In this document: positions 53,513 to 64,000 of the stretch, piece after piece | How positions within the stretch are numbered: position 1 is the first letter of the stretch | Layout of the letters: every line of letters begins with the position of its first letter | Assembly (NCBI RefSeq): GCF_043290135.1 | Contig: NC_134707.1 | Span: forward strand, 80,804,987-80,868,986 | Source of the DNA: Rhipicephalus microplus | Lineage: Eukaryota; Arthropoda; Arachnida; Ixodida; Ixodidae | DNA: 64,000 bases | Direction of reading: 5' to 3' | Program-made: the position numbers and the translations under genes | The notes under the pieces: generated by a model | Seen by the model: the letters and a program-made list of their open reading frames with translations, nothing else | Told to the model about the DNA's origin: nothing | Database searches by the model: none

Positions 53513-55420
53513 GTAAATAGCTGGTGACTGACCCCGAAAAAGGCCGTACAATATAAGTGCTTTAAAGGTTTACACCGCTGCCTTAATAATTATAAAAGAA
53601 AGCTCGAAACATACAAAAGCACTTATATGCGCAGTCGATCGGGAGCCCTCGAAAAACACATCCATTCACCGTGCCAGTCCAGACTGAAGTCATATACAAG
53701 TACCGCCATCCAGCGGATATTCCAAGGACTAAAACGAGAGGTGGCTACTACATACAGGAGGCGCACAGCCTACGCCTAAGGGAGCTTCGCCGCTAAAACA
53801 CTTGACGATAAATGGCGATGACGACACAGAATGCACACAGCACCATCTAGTATATTGTCACGCAACTGCAGTTTGCATGCATCTCTATGCATCTCTACGC
53901 ATGCATATCTATGGGACAGCGCCATCTATTGTATAATAAGGGAGACGCTACTGCGTACGCCGGACAAAGATTTGCCTTTGGTGAAAAAGAGCCTCATCCT
54001 AGAAATTTTGGCTCCAATAACTTATCCACAAATCACAACCAAGCAGCTGCGCTTAGGATTTGCATTACTCAATATCGCAATTTCAGGTGAACTTTCTGTT
54101 GCCTCCAATACATTTCATACGTCATATAAGATGAGACATACTAGTCCGAACAAAGCTTACAAAGCACTCTTCGGCAGCTTTCGCGTGACATGATTTCTTT
54201 TTTTGTCTAAATATATTTTGATTGCACTGACAAAACCATGAGCCTAACCAGAACCTGTACATAGGCTTTCCCCTTCAGTATAGGTTAGAAAATGCTCTTG
54301 CGGTTGGTTTGATATCCAGTTTTTCCCTCAAACCACTCTTCATAGTAGAGTATACATAATACTTTGAATTTATATATTTAAATAACTAGAACAATATAAG
54401 GCCTTGATTCACGAACAGATGTACACTGCTTCGCTCCATCAATAGCGTTCACTTCATAAATATGCGTAGATATCTTTTTTGCTTTTGTGTCACAAGGAAA
54501 ATATGTGGCATCACAGATTTACCGAGGGTCACGTAAACAAACCCTAAACCGACACGTGCAAAGATTAGAACAATATGTGAGCTGCCCATAGATGTTATGG
54601 CGACTGAGCGATCGCAGCGCCACAGGTACTTTTGAGAATTATTCGAGGCATTGGTGCCCCCCAAATCAACAGCAATGAAGAAAAAAACATCCAAGAAGAA
54701 AGAAAAATAAGAGAAAACCGGGGAGGTCAACCAGAAGAATCCTCTGGTTTGCTACCCTGCCGTTCTTATCTTCTTCTGGCTGACTGTGTGGTCACTTAGT
54801 GTACATTCCGAAAGACGAAAACCATTACATCCTCGCCACTCGTCTTGCAAGAAGAAAACGCTTTGTATACAATTCAATATAGGTAGCTCATAGTATTTCT
54901 TACGACCTGAAAATTTCCAAATACGAGAGGCGCAAAACTCGACAGAAACCGATTGCTGGTGGCTTGAGAGGCCACCTTACGCTTGCACATGCTCGCAGGG
55001 ACGTCAGAGAGTTTAACTGCGTCGGCTGGGTCCTCCACAGTTATTTCCCGGTAGGCACTAATCATCTAGCGTTCTTTGAGAGCCAGTGGTTTCCCATAGC
55101 GGATTTAAAGAAGTTTCATCGAGCCAGAACAGAACAGAATGAACCAAATGCGTTTGTTTTTTGTTAGTTGGGTCACACTGGCTTAGTAGAGTGATGTCAC
55201 GATGCCACCACACGTGTAAGTTCTTGCGCAAATTACAAATGTAGTGTTTTGCCCTTCATTTTCTCTTTCAGAAACGAGCACACTTATGCGAAGCACCCGA
55301 TGATAGATTTTGGGAAGAATGATTTGTAGGTGCCGGATGATTTATTATGTCTAACGTTCGTGACAGGAGTGCAAGTATTAGTTGTTCAAAATTGACTTTG
55401 CTTTGCGCTCAGTGGAATGC
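53512..55420. other. intronic sequence with traces of dispersed repeats
   Basis: 53690-53935 shares GGGACAGCGCCATCTATTGT-type sequence with the CCGT family end at 30450. No gene seen in the rest. Confidence 0.4.
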
Positions 55421-55422
<2 letters not shown>

Positions 55423-55451
<29 letters not shown>

Positions 55452-55598
55452 CATACATACATACATACATACATACATACATACATACATACATACATAC
55501 ATACATACATACATACATACATACATACATACATAATACATACATACATACATACATACATACATACATACATACATACATACATACATACATACATT
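55423..55598. repeat. (CATA)n microsatellite
   Basis: About 43 tetranucleotide units with one single-base interruption near 55535. Confidence 0.97.
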
Positions 55599-56368
55599 TG
55601 TTTAGTACGCTTGGGTACAGGGATTATGGGCCTCAGCTACTGAATGGAAAATCATGGGTTCAATCAAGGCCACGCATTCATGCAAGAGAAATCCAAGAGA
55701 CACGTGCACCGTGCAATGTTAGTGTAACGCTTTGTGTAACGGAATCATAAATATTTTTTTTCTTTTCGCTTAGTGTGCATTAGAAGGTTTCCGGTGAGGA
55801 CGGATCACGCTTATTATGTGGAAAGGCACCAATTAAAAAGTCACAGCTCTGCTGTAAAGGCGTAGCAATGAATGCTATAGCAACAAATTGGAAGGTTAAG
55901 TGCAGAGTGGCAAGCGGATTGAAATGTGCCACGCGTTTCTCACGCACAAATGACGCACGGAATGTACTCACAGGTACTGATGAACGTGAATAAGCGTCTC
56001 AGTTGTTACTTCACTGTGCCGGAAAAGTGTGCCTTTTTCGCAAACGAAGACCATGCAACGATTGCAGTGACCCTTGTGTGCCCGGTAACTACATCAGAAT
56101 TGTTCCGGTGAAAGCCCGAACCCAGGCAAGAAGTACGATCCTCTCTACTGCGAGATAAGAGCACGCAAGTGAGCGTCCACCACCGTCTGCTCCGCCAAAA
56201 AATGTGCGCGTGGGAGATGAGAGCGCACTCCACCACGTCGTGACGATGTGGCAACGTGCGCTCATTGCACCATCTTGCTGGTAATTCTGAAAACATGATA
56301 GTTCCCCCCAAGATGCCCATCACCAACGGTAAGTTGTAGATATAATTAGCTTGTCACGTGAACATTCA
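55599..56368. other. intronic sequence without recognised features
   Basis: No gene or element identified. Confidence 0.4.
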
Positions 56369-56577
56369 AGGAGGAGCTCAGTGATTAACCCCTCGCACTC
56401 GCACTTTAGAGGTCCCACGTTCGATTCCGCGCGCCGGAGTTTTTTTTTCTGGATTAGTTTTCTTTCTTGCGTTTTTATATTTATAGATACGTACACCTTT
56501 ACGGTGAGTGACGGAGACGTCGAGGGCAAAATACAGCCGGGAGTGTTCACATAATTTCTATTACAATAAAACCATGG
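56369..56577 (+). mobile_element. tRNA-derived SINE, a third family
   Basis: The head GGAGCTCAGTGATTAACCCC and CACGTTCGATTCC match box A and box B of a tRNA promoter. The body contains TATTTATAGATACGTACACC and ends in CAATAAA. It differs in body from the 22726 and 39318 types. Confidence 0.6.
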
Positions 56578-56753
56578 ACCACGTAATGGATTATTTTGAA
56601 GGTATCAATCCCATAGCCAAGAAAGAAGTATATCTGTCCGATATATTGTGATTCTTGGACAGTTGGAGCCACACAAATGAATCCACGGTAGAGAAAATTA
56701 AGAGAAGGCTGGTAGATTGGTTGCGTAAAATGACAAAAAAATAACAGCATATC

Positions 56754-56842
56754 CATGAGGTGAATAATGACGAGTGGGGCAAAGCGGACGGACGGATGGA
56801 TGCACGGTTGCTTCGCCCCACTCATCATCATTCACTCCATGA
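56754..56842. repeat. fold-back repeat of the CCGT family
   Basis: Two arms of about 33 bp face each other: CATGAGGTGAATAATGACGA at 56754 and, inverted, CATCATCATTCACTCCATGA ending at 56842. Between them lie GGACGGACGGATGGATGC units. The arms are the conserved start of the dispersed family at 30045 and 45550. Confidence 0.85.
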
Positions 56843-57060
56843 GTAGGCTGTGACGCCGTTTTAAAACTTTGGAACAAGCTACTGCTACTACGACGATGAC
56901 ATGGGACGACGACGATACATGGCGTAAGGTTCTTTGCCCCTAAAAAAAGTCAGGATAGAAATGTGGTTAGTAGCATCAGAAAGAGACGAAAAAAAAATGA
57001 AGATAGCGACATGAGACACTTTCCACCACCCCTATTCAAAAGGGATGGTTTTAACATTTG

Positions 57061-57312
57061 CCCCGCCGTGGTGGTCTAGTGGCTAAAGTACTCGGCTGCT
57101 GACCCGTAGGTCTCGGGATCGAATACTGGCTGCGGTGGCTGCATTTTCGATGGAGGCAGAAATGTTGTAGGCCCGTCTGCTCAGATTTGGGCGCACGTTG
57201 AAGAACCCCAGGTGGTCGAAATTTCCGGAGCCCTTCACTACGGCATCTATCATATTCATATGGTAGTTTTGGGACGTTAAACCCCACATATCAATCAAAC
57301 ATCAATCAAATT
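57061..57312 (+). mobile_element. tRNA-derived SINE
   Basis: The head TGGTCTAGTGGCTAAAGTAC and body match the 17467/22726 family; the tail is ATCAATCAA-type. Flanked by a perfect 17-bp duplication GATGGTTTTAACATTTG (57044-57060 and 57313-57329). Confidence 0.95.
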
Positions 57313-57329
57313 GATGGTTTTAACATTTG

Positions 57330-57832
57330 TCCGTCCATTCATTTATCTATTCCGGGTCAATTGCGGGCACTCAACTGGGCCCTTCAATATGGTGAGCACA
57401 GCAGTGAACGAGCAGTTGGTCATGGTGCGTCCGATGACCCTTGTGTGCTTAAGTCTGCAAAAAATTCGGGGCGTCATCATGTTTGAGGCTCACGTGATGG
57501 CTTCTGCTTTCCCATAACAGAGTACCAAGTATTATAAATCGTTAACAACTTTTTCTAAACACACTCGTACTAATGAATAAAATGCATTTTGCCCTTAGAG
57601 CTCACTCGGACTCAGACTAACCAAAATTTTCCGCATTCGGTTTCACTCCGAGTACGGCTCACAGAATTTTTTCTTCAAGTGTACTCATTCCGACCTAATC
57701 TCACCAAAATATTGCTCACTAAGACTCGCTCAGACTCACTGCTCGGTATGAGCCCGAGTGAGTCGACTCGCGAGTCGATTAGAGTATACTTAAGTTTATT
57801 GGCCGTAGTTTCGATGTTTTTTGCGATCGATG
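57330..57832. other. intronic sequence with GAGTGAG-type repeat
   Basis: 57595-57785 is dense in ACTC(G/A) and GAGTGAGTC motifs on both strands, which looks like a degraded dispersed repeat. No gene. Confidence 0.4.
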
Positions 57833-58204
57833 TATCGCATGGTTGGTGCTCTGCTTAGCGCATTTTCATCTCATACTTTGAAATAGGAGTTATCAATTGT
57901 TACGATCCAGTAGGGACATCTTTATTGAAATAGATTACTCACTGAAGATATTGTTAAGATTTCCCGGTGAAAGATATAGCCGAAAGGAAGGCGCCCCCCC
58001 CCCTTTTTTTTTATTCCCGTAACGCATGGTTGGTACTCTGCTTAGTGCATTTTCACCTCGTACTTTGAAATAGGTGTTATCAATGGTTACGATCCAGTAA
58101 GGACATTTTATTAAACTAGATTACTCACTGAAGATATTTTTAAGATCTCCCGGTGAAAGGTATAGTCGGAAAGAAGTCGCCCCCACTTTTTTTATTCTCG
58201 TAAC
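57833..58204. repeat. direct tandem duplication, two units of about 185 bp
   Basis: The GCATGGTTGG at 57837 recurs at 58024 (187 bp apart), and the sequence stays alignable through TTACGATCCAGTA, TAGATTACTCACTGAAGATA, CCCGGTGAAAG and the ATTC(C/T)CGTAAC end, with scattered substitutions and small indels. It ends about 140 bp before the host exon. Confidence 0.9.
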
Positions 58205-58344
58205 TTACGCCTCTGAACAATTGTGGTGCTGAATGAACTCAAGTGTGCTTAAGTACGTGGGAATAGACGTTAGTGTAAACTAGGACCAACATAAGGCTGA
58301 TAGCAATACTGAAGTTGAGTCTATGTGTAACCCCGCCCTTGCAG

Positions 58345-58666
58345 AACCTGTCCATCTTCCGTGACCGGGGCGAGGACGAGGAGGAGTGCGGTGGCTGCGT
58401 TCGCCTCTCGCTGCCGGACGTGCACATGGAGGACGCCGGGGGCGGGGACGGACCGTCGGCCAGGCTCCGGCGATCGCCGCTCGTGGCCCGCGCCAAGTCG
58501 GTGGACGCCCGCGCCATGCCGCTGCTGGTGCACCGACTCTCCATATCGGCCGAGAGGCGGACGCCGTCCCCCGAGACGCTGCCCGAACCGACGTCGCCTC
58601 GGCCGCGGTCTCTGTCGCCGCTGCTCTCGCCCGCGCCCCACGCCCAGGACCCGGCCAGTCCTATCG
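58345..58666 (+). CDS. synaptotagmin-like gene, exon encoding the cytoplasmic linker
   Basis: Acceptor CCCTTGCAG|AAC in phase 0, 107 codons, then donor ATCG|GTGGGT in phase 1. The GC-rich, clean coding sequence contrasts with the AT-rich surroundings. The peptide starts NLSIFRDRGEDEEECGGC and continues with basic and Ser/Pro-rich parts (RRSPLVARAKSVDARAMPLL, RRTPSPETLPEPTSPRPRSL), ending DPASPI. It looks like a disordered linker between a membrane anchor and the C2 domains. It joins in phase with the exon at 62753, which carries the 'QPDLY' segment and the C2A start. Its own sequence has no domain that names it; identity comes from the next exon. Confidence 0.7.
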
Positions 58667-58792
58667 GTGGGTGCGCATTGCCCTGGTACATGGCGGCAGT
58701 AAACCTCGATCATTGAGTCATGGTGTAGGACGAGAATACGAAAGAAGAGAAGACAAGCAAGCCCCGACTCGGTTGAACTGAGCCCCGACTCG

Positions 58793-58935
58793 GTTGTGTA
58801 GCGGTGACGGTCCTCGGCTGTGGACATGTAGGTCGCGGGTTTCGATCTTGGTCGTGATGATTGGATTTCGATGGATGCAAATGGTAGAGGCTTTTGTGCT
58901 GTGCGATGTCAGTGCACATTCTTAGACAAAATCGG
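58793..58935 (+). mobile_element. degraded SINE fragment
   Basis: GACGGTCCTCGGCTGTGGAC, GTCGCGGGTTTCGATC and CAGTGCACATTCTTAG recall the head and body of the 22726-type SINE, heavily diverged. Confidence 0.5.
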
Positions 58936-59438
58936 AGTGGAGAAGGTAACATAGGCAGGGTCTCTGGCGTGACTGCAAGGCAACAAGTAATCATTAAATA
59001 TAAAGGACTAGATTTCAGCAGAACACAAGTGTGCAAGCAATGGTCATAAAATTAGCTGAACAGACGAGATGAGGAAGTTTGCGGGGATAACGTGGCCACT
59101 GCTAGCGCAGGAATCGGTTGATTGGTGAAACATGGAAAATGCCTTCGGCCAGCTGTGCACGTAGGTCAGGCTTGTGATGATAATAACGTAGTGAGACGCT
59201 CTAGAGTAGACTGAGCTCCCCTCGGAATCTGCCTACCTGTACCATAAAATTAGGGTGCCGAATTGTCTCCGCTACAAAGCGTGGGATCGAAATAGTTCGG
59301 TGAGGGCATTGTTTTATAGAAAGTGGAACACCAACCATACACCACAGCGTCCACCTGTCTACTGCAATACTATCAGCATTGAAGGCATGATGAATATTTC
59401 GGATTGGTTCTGCGGAACCCGTAAGCTAGCGGAAGGCC
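58936..59438. other. intronic sequence without recognised features
   Basis: A short stretch (59065-59160; GATGAGGAAGTTTGCGGGGA, CAGGAATCGGTTGATTGG) resembles the 3' coding end of the RTE-like LINE at 51420-51525, so a small RTE remnant is likely. Otherwise nothing. Confidence 0.4.
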
Positions 59439-59556
59439 TAGGAAAGTGTAAATGGTGATCGCCTGTTTGTAGCATGAAGCCAGAAAAGAAATATGTATGG
59501 ATTTCCTTTCCTCTTCATGCTGCAAGCAGGCGATTGTCCATTACGCTTTCTTAAAC
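59439..59556 (+). other. long imperfect hairpin
   Basis: About 50-base arms pair: GGAAAGTGTAAATGG, ATCGCCTGTTTGTAGC and ATGAAG on the left against GCTGCAAGCAGGCGAT, CCATTACGCTTTCT and CTTCAT on the right, around a loop near 59490-59505. Most differences between the arms would be G-U pairs in a + strand transcript. It could be a small fold-back transposon or a hairpin RNA precursor; the sequence alone does not decide. Confidence 0.6.
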
Positions 59557-60457
59557 CTTGTGGCTCCTTGTGGCATTTTGCTATGAAGGAGTGGTTGTCG
59601 TTTCCACTTCTTTAATGAGGAATATGTTTGACGTACACTTCGCCGCTCAACCACTCTTAGTTTGTGTTCTTTGCAGTGTAGGGCGTTTTCATAGGGTGTT
59701 ACTCATCGGGCTACTGTGCTCACGATCAGACGTTCTATGAAGCTCTTAGATGCCTCGTCACAAGCTTCAAGTGACGATTGGTGTCTGCGCCAATATACAC
59801 TTGAGTAAGACTCAAAAAAGAACCATCGCGGGATGACGTCAGACTTTGAAGTCATGACCGCACAGGTCGCCGAAATTTTCGACGCCACCATAAAGTTATA
59901 TAACGTCACATGATGGCGTAATCACATGGCATCGTAGCCGATCCCGGAGCTACTGCTAGACAACGTGGTGTGAAGGAGGGGGCACTTGGCTGTGACAGAA
60001 GAGCACTATGAATCTACGTATGTGTCACGAGGCTAGTCAACCCACAAACTCTCGTGTAGGTTCTTGTGCATACAAACCGATGAGAAAACCCACATCGGTA
60101 AAGAGAACACGAGACCGTTTATGCACACAAGAAAAACAACTAAATATATTTTCAATAAACTAGATAAAGAGAAAGGAATAAGAGGAAAAACAAACAAAGC
60201 ACACAAATTCGAGGAGAAATTAACCTAATGACCGCGAAATGCTAAGGATACGTAAGTTCCGCAATAGCAAAAGCGACTGTCACCGTTCGGTCGCGGCAGT
60301 CTTGTAGACGGCGAGGGTTGATGCGATGGGGTGCAGACAAGGTAGATCAGAGGTCCAAGCGTTGCTCGTGGTTGAAGGTAGCTCCGGGCGCACCAAGGTC
60401 AGTGACCTCTCAGCGTTCGTCCTCCGACGCTGGGACGTAGCCCTGGAAACGGGACGA
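59557..60457. other. intronic sequence, possible LTR-like repeat from about 60025
   Basis: No gene. From TGTCACGAGGC at about 60025 the sequence could be the start of a solo LTR extending to near 60970, but no matching end or target duplication was proved. Confidence 0.3.
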
Positions 60458-60561
60458 GCCTGGCCAAAGCCAGATGGTGAGAAGCCTGGCCAACGCCAAA
60501 CGACGAGCAGCCTGGCCAACGCCAGACGACGAGCGGCCTGGTCAACGCCAGACGATAGATG
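60458..60561. repeat. tandem repeat, 4 copies of 26 bp
   Basis: GCCTGG(C/T)CAA(A/C)GCCA recurs at 60458, 60484, 60510 and 60536, a strict 26-bp period with few substitutions. Two overlapping open frames through it are GC-rich chance frames. Confidence 0.9.
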
Positions 60562-61282
60562 ATGCTCGGGTGCCCGACCAGGTGGGAACCCGCAGCAGCC
60601 TTGCCTCAGAAACTCGGCCACCACCCCCGCGCCCTGTTAGCCTGCTTGCCTCCGTCGCGTCCCTGCCACGTCTGCCCCGTTCTTCGTTCGCGTTTCTTCC
60701 AAACCAGCGTGGGGGCCTCTCATTGGTCCGAACTTCACGCGCCTCGTCTGCCCATCGTCTTCCTCACCGAATACATCGCGAAAGCGCGCGTCCACACCAT
60801 CGGTCGTCGCCATCTTCTTTCCTATGCCGGTGCACTCGCGCACATTTTAAACCGAACACTGGTTGCACTCGCGCACTTCACGAAACGCGCACTTCACTTA
60901 TCACAGTATGCAAACTCGTTGGGATATGTATTGCTGTTCGAAATAACACGTGTCTCCTCTGTGCAACATATTGTTGCGGGGTTGCGGCTATCACTATGCG
61001 GTGGTTTTGCGAAGAAGATGACGACGTGTTCGTGTTCGAGAAACACAACTGCCGCTATCTTGACTGCTGGAACTAGTTTTCCACTGCAAAGTCCTTAATA
61101 TACCTGCAACAATATTATACGTGAACCTTTTAGCTAGAACATTTAATTACAAGTGTTAAGAAAAGCACTTTCCGAAACACATATAAAGCAAAAGGTATGC
61201 ATTGGTTATTTGCTGGTTTGATTTTTCTGAATTTCCAACAATCTGTGTAACAATTATTGCTTAGAAACTAATTATAAAGGTA
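60562..61282. other. intronic sequence without recognised features
   Basis: GC-rich to about 60850, AT-rich after. Open frames of up to 200 codons show no motif. Confidence 0.4.
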
Positions 61283-61475
61283 AAACGTTGTGGGTTCGAT
61301 GCCGGCCACGATGATTGCATTTCGACGGAGGTGAGAGGTTGGAGGCTTTGCTGCATGATGTCAGTGCACGTTAAGAAACGCCAGAAGCTCGGAATTCGTG
61401 GAGCCCTCCACTACAGCGTCTCTCGCAATCATATCGCTGTTCTGGGACGCTAATCCCTTAATATTAGGTATGGGC
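61283..61475 (+). mobile_element. 5'-truncated SINE copy
   Basis: GGGTTCGATGCCGGCCACGA, then CAGTGCACGTTAAGAAACGC, GGAGCCCTCCACTACAGCGT and GTTCTGGGACGCTAATCCC match the body of the 22726-type SINE from box B onward. The box A part is missing. Confidence 0.75.
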
Positions 61476-62752
61476 AGTCTGTTAATTGCTGCTACAAACG
61501 CTGCAGAGCATCTACCACAATTATTTGTGGTAAACCAATGAAAAAACGGCATTGATTTGTAATCTCCTCTACTGAAGCTGAATTGCTCAGTCATGTCACT
61601 TGAGCCCAAGGTGCATGTCGTATCTTAAAGTAAAGAATACTTCGTATGACGTATCGAAAATAGGGATATAACACCCAGCCTGCCGAATGCGTCATGATGC
61701 AGCTACGGCGTATGTAATGGGTGTCTATGATAGCATCTAGCATATGCATGCACCTCGAAAAGTGCACAGCCATGGGCGCCAGATTGTGCCCCTCAAGAAG
61801 CCCTATCATATGACGTTCAGTAGCGCACCAACCGCAACGCAGTTTCGCGACAGAAACGGTAGAAAGAGGCAAAAAAATAACGGGATAAACGCTCCTAATA
61901 CCCCTGTTGCACAGGCACGTTAACCGTGGCTACGACCAACCACGTTGAACCGAGTGGAACTCCAGTTAACAGCGACCACGGTTCGCCGATGTTATACAGT
62001 GAAAAGGTGTCCTCGGTCAAGGCGGTCAGCCCCGGCCGCTGGATAAAAGAGTTCATCCAGCGGCCGTGAATAAGCTCATCCTCCATGAACGTCACTATTT
62101 CCTCGGTTAACCGCCAAACCCAGGCTGCCAAAGCTCGGTTTCTTACGACCGCGATTAGCAGCGTAACCACGGTTTCGCGTATCGTGTAACGTGCGCGAAC
62201 CGCGGTTACACCTAACCCTGGTTACGTTCATGGAGGAAGGAAATAAGACAAAGAGGGAGCATTACGCCGCACAAGTGACGCCCACGGTGTCGGCCAACAT
62301 ATGACCAAAACGTCAAAGCACGTGGTAAGTTCTATTACTCTGTGGTGTTCCGGAGACATCAGAGCGTGTGATAGGTTTTAGCACTCTCGGTGGTGTTCCG
62401 TTTTCAAACCTCCAGTGTGAGCCAGCCGGTCTGCGCCGAACGAGCGTATTTGGGATAAAAGCTACTGAGCGCCACACTATGTAGTCTCGGGAAGTCTCGT
62501 CACTTGCGAGATCTAGATGCAAACGGTCACTTGTTGGGCCGACACTGCTGGCTTCAAAACGGGTTGGTCTGCAAAGGCTGGCGGCATGACGTCATTCTCA
62601 CTCCTTTCTTTTTCTTCTGCCATGGTTACGTTAACCGCAGTTTAGGCTGCCTGCGTCATATAGGTATATTACAACGTTGTCACTCGCACGCGCGGAAAAT
62701 TGCGTTATTACGTCCACGGAGAGGCATTTGATTGGCGTGCGGCCTGTTGCAG
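61476..62752. other. intronic sequence with a possible inverted-repeat element
   Basis: 61905-62235 is dense in AACCGTGG/CCACGGTT motifs in both orientations and contains the hairpin at 62033, which suggests a non-autonomous DNA element of about 330 bp, but its ends were not fixed. The rest shows nothing. Confidence 0.4.
62033..62066. repeat. perfect 12-bp inverted repeat
   Basis: CGGCCGCTGGAT, a 10-base loop, then ATCCAGCGGCCG. Confidence 0.95.
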
Positions 62753-62926
62753 GCGGCATCCAACCGGACTTGTACCGCAAGAAAGAGGCGGTGTTCTTCC
62801 AGTCGCGCGACGTTGCGTCCCACTCCGCCTCGGCCACCCTGGCCGCGCCGACAAATGCCGGACGACTGCACTTCCGGCTGAAGTACGACTTCGACAAGTC
62901 CGACCTCGTCGTGCACGTCATCGAAG
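62753..62926 (+). CDS. synaptotagmin-like gene, exon with start of C2A domain
   Basis: Acceptor TGTTGCAG|GC completes a phase-1 codon left by the exon at 58345; the donor GAAG|GTGAGT is again phase 1. The peptide reads GGIQPDLYRKKEAVFFQSRD, a Ser/Ala stretch, then AGRLHFRLKYDFDKSDLVVH and VIEG. The 'G.L.F.L.YDF....L.V.V..A' pattern is the first strands of a synaptotagmin C2A, and 'I.P(D/E)LY' ahead of it is seen in the Syt3/6/9/10 and insect Syt-alpha/beta class. Calcium-binding loops and C2B would be in later exons beyond the window. The family acts as a membrane-bound calcium or phospholipid sensor in vesicle fusion. Family call is good, subtype tentative. Confidence 0.8.
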
Positions 62927-63687
62927 GTGAGTTGCTCGCTTCAGGGGCTGGCTGGGAAGCGGAAAAGTTTTGATAAAGCCGTGACGTGCACTAGCTGTTC
63001 TGGGTGGTGAAGTGGGCAGTATTTTCTTTACTTCATTCGCCAGTAGTTTTCAACAACAATAAAAAAAGTGGGGCAGCTATGCCATATAGCGGCGTAGACG
63101 CTGAGGAAGCTGCCAAGCTGGTGCCGTTTCCTTCGTTCTTTTCAACCTCCTCGCCCTCAACTTTTTTCCATCTCCCTACGATCTTATACTATACATGGCT
63201 ATGCATGATCTGTTATTTTTATGCCTCTTTTTTTATCTTTTACCCTTCCTATTTTTTCTCTCTTTACTTTTTTTGTCTTTACTGTTTTTTCGTTCTGTGC
63301 GCTTGCTGTGAGGGCTTGTTTTGTAACTTTGTGTAGCATTCAAATCATCTTCGCGCACATCAGCGTCGAATGGTCGACACAAATTGTGCGTGTGACGTCT
63401 TTACGTCACCGCAGTCGGAACGTTATGACGCTCCGAACCTCGTTCAAAATATACCCCAGGGGCATAGCTTCGTTGCTTTGTACTTTGGACAAGAGGCTTT
63501 TGATTGCCCAGCCTAGTATGACGTTAGCTGTAGGGTTTAAGGGAATGCAGGCGGAGATATATTGTGCATTTATAGCTATTACATAAACCCATACGATCAA
63601 ACAATTCGAGGTATAGCATTGAACGGATGGCCAAGATTTCGAATGCAAGGGTAGAAGAAAATTTTTGAAACAAGTTTCACGACCCAG
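62927..63687. other. intronic sequence downstream of the C2A exon
   Basis: 63120-63310 is T-rich with long pyrimidine runs. No next exon of the synaptotagmin gene was recognised. Confidence 0.45.
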
Positions 63688-63778
63688 TTAAGAACACCAG
63701 ATGTTAGAAACTTCCGAAGCCCTCCACTGTAGCGGCCCTGACAACCACGTCGTAGTTTGGGGACCTTAAACTCCAGAT
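63688..63778 (+). mobile_element. degraded SINE fragment
   Basis: AGTTAAGAACACCAGATG, TTCCGAAGCCCTCCACTGTA and AGTTTGGGGACCTTAAACTCC match the 3' body of the 22726-type SINE. Confidence 0.65.
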
Positions 63779-64000
63779 ATTGTTATCACATATTAGTTAT
63801 TGATCTAATATCGATTAGCTATGATTTGCTTTCGATTTCTTATCACAAGATCATGCATACGGGTAGAGCCAAGGTCATCCAAACATATTTCGAATTTGTT
63901 AGTTCTTTATCAGTTGTCCTTGTGTTACTCACTGCTATCGATTGGCTATTACTGGGCTTTGGCCATGTATTTGGGCCTTTCTAAGCACATCCAAGCGTTA
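63779..64000. other. spacer at window end
   Basis: AT-rich; nothing recognised. Confidence 0.4.

Noticed and set aside
58321..58827. - strand frames opposite the 58345 exon
   Set aside because: GC-rich shadow of the + strand exon, which has matching splice sites and phases.
60474..61098. Two overlapping + frames of 180-200 codons
   Set aside because: GC-rich sequence with a tandem repeat, no motif, no splice signals, and both frames are open at once.

Overview
The window looks like eukaryotic nuclear DNA from a tick-like chelicerate (an inference from the repeat types, not a database identification). It has no bacterial-style operons. It holds three probable exons of a host synaptotagmin-like gene on the + strand, surrounded by a dense and partly nested set of transposable elements. 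The elements include tRNA-derived SINEs, LINEs of several clades, two Ty3/Gypsy LTR retrotransposons, one P-element-like DNA transposon with a THAP domain, and many microsatellites.

Layout. 1-470: edge of a Penelope-like reverse transcriptase (-). 596-812: CTT/pyrimidine tract. About 1064-17918: one old LINE (here LINE A, -) broken by three later insertions, each with an exact target-site duplication (TSD): Gypsy-1 (3239-8928, +, 5-bp TSD), a nearly intact LINE B (10545-16389, -, 14-bp TSD) and a SINE (17467-17707, -, 14-bp TSD). About 18600-21442: a second LINE A-family copy (+), split by a CR1-like insertion (-). 22726-22963: SINE. 25157-25216: probable first coding exon of the host gene in a GC-rich stretch.

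The next host exon found is at 58345-58666, so about 33 kb between them reads as one intron. It contains a 4 x 53-bp tandem repeat, a SINE, Gypsy-2 (30965-36164, -, identical LTRs, open gag and pol), LINE 3' debris, tRNA-derived SINEs, the P-like transposon (about 41250-45370, -), and a degenerate LINE D (about 45905-53325, -) that was itself hit by an RTE-like LINE (48732-51566, +, 10-bp TSD). Further microsatellites, SINEs and a fold-back repeat follow. The third exon (62753-62926) starts a C2A domain. The three exons join in compatible phases (0/0, then 1/1, with a phase-1 donor at the end); the transmembrane segment and the rest of C2A and C2B are not seen in the window.

The genes do not form a pathway. 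The mobile elements are independent units whose nesting gives a relative order of insertion. The youngest-looking are Gypsy-2 (149-bp LTRs without a difference), Gypsy-1 (279-bp LTRs with two differences, but pol broken) and LINE B (one homopolymer frameshift). All family names come from motifs read by eye; no similarity search was run.
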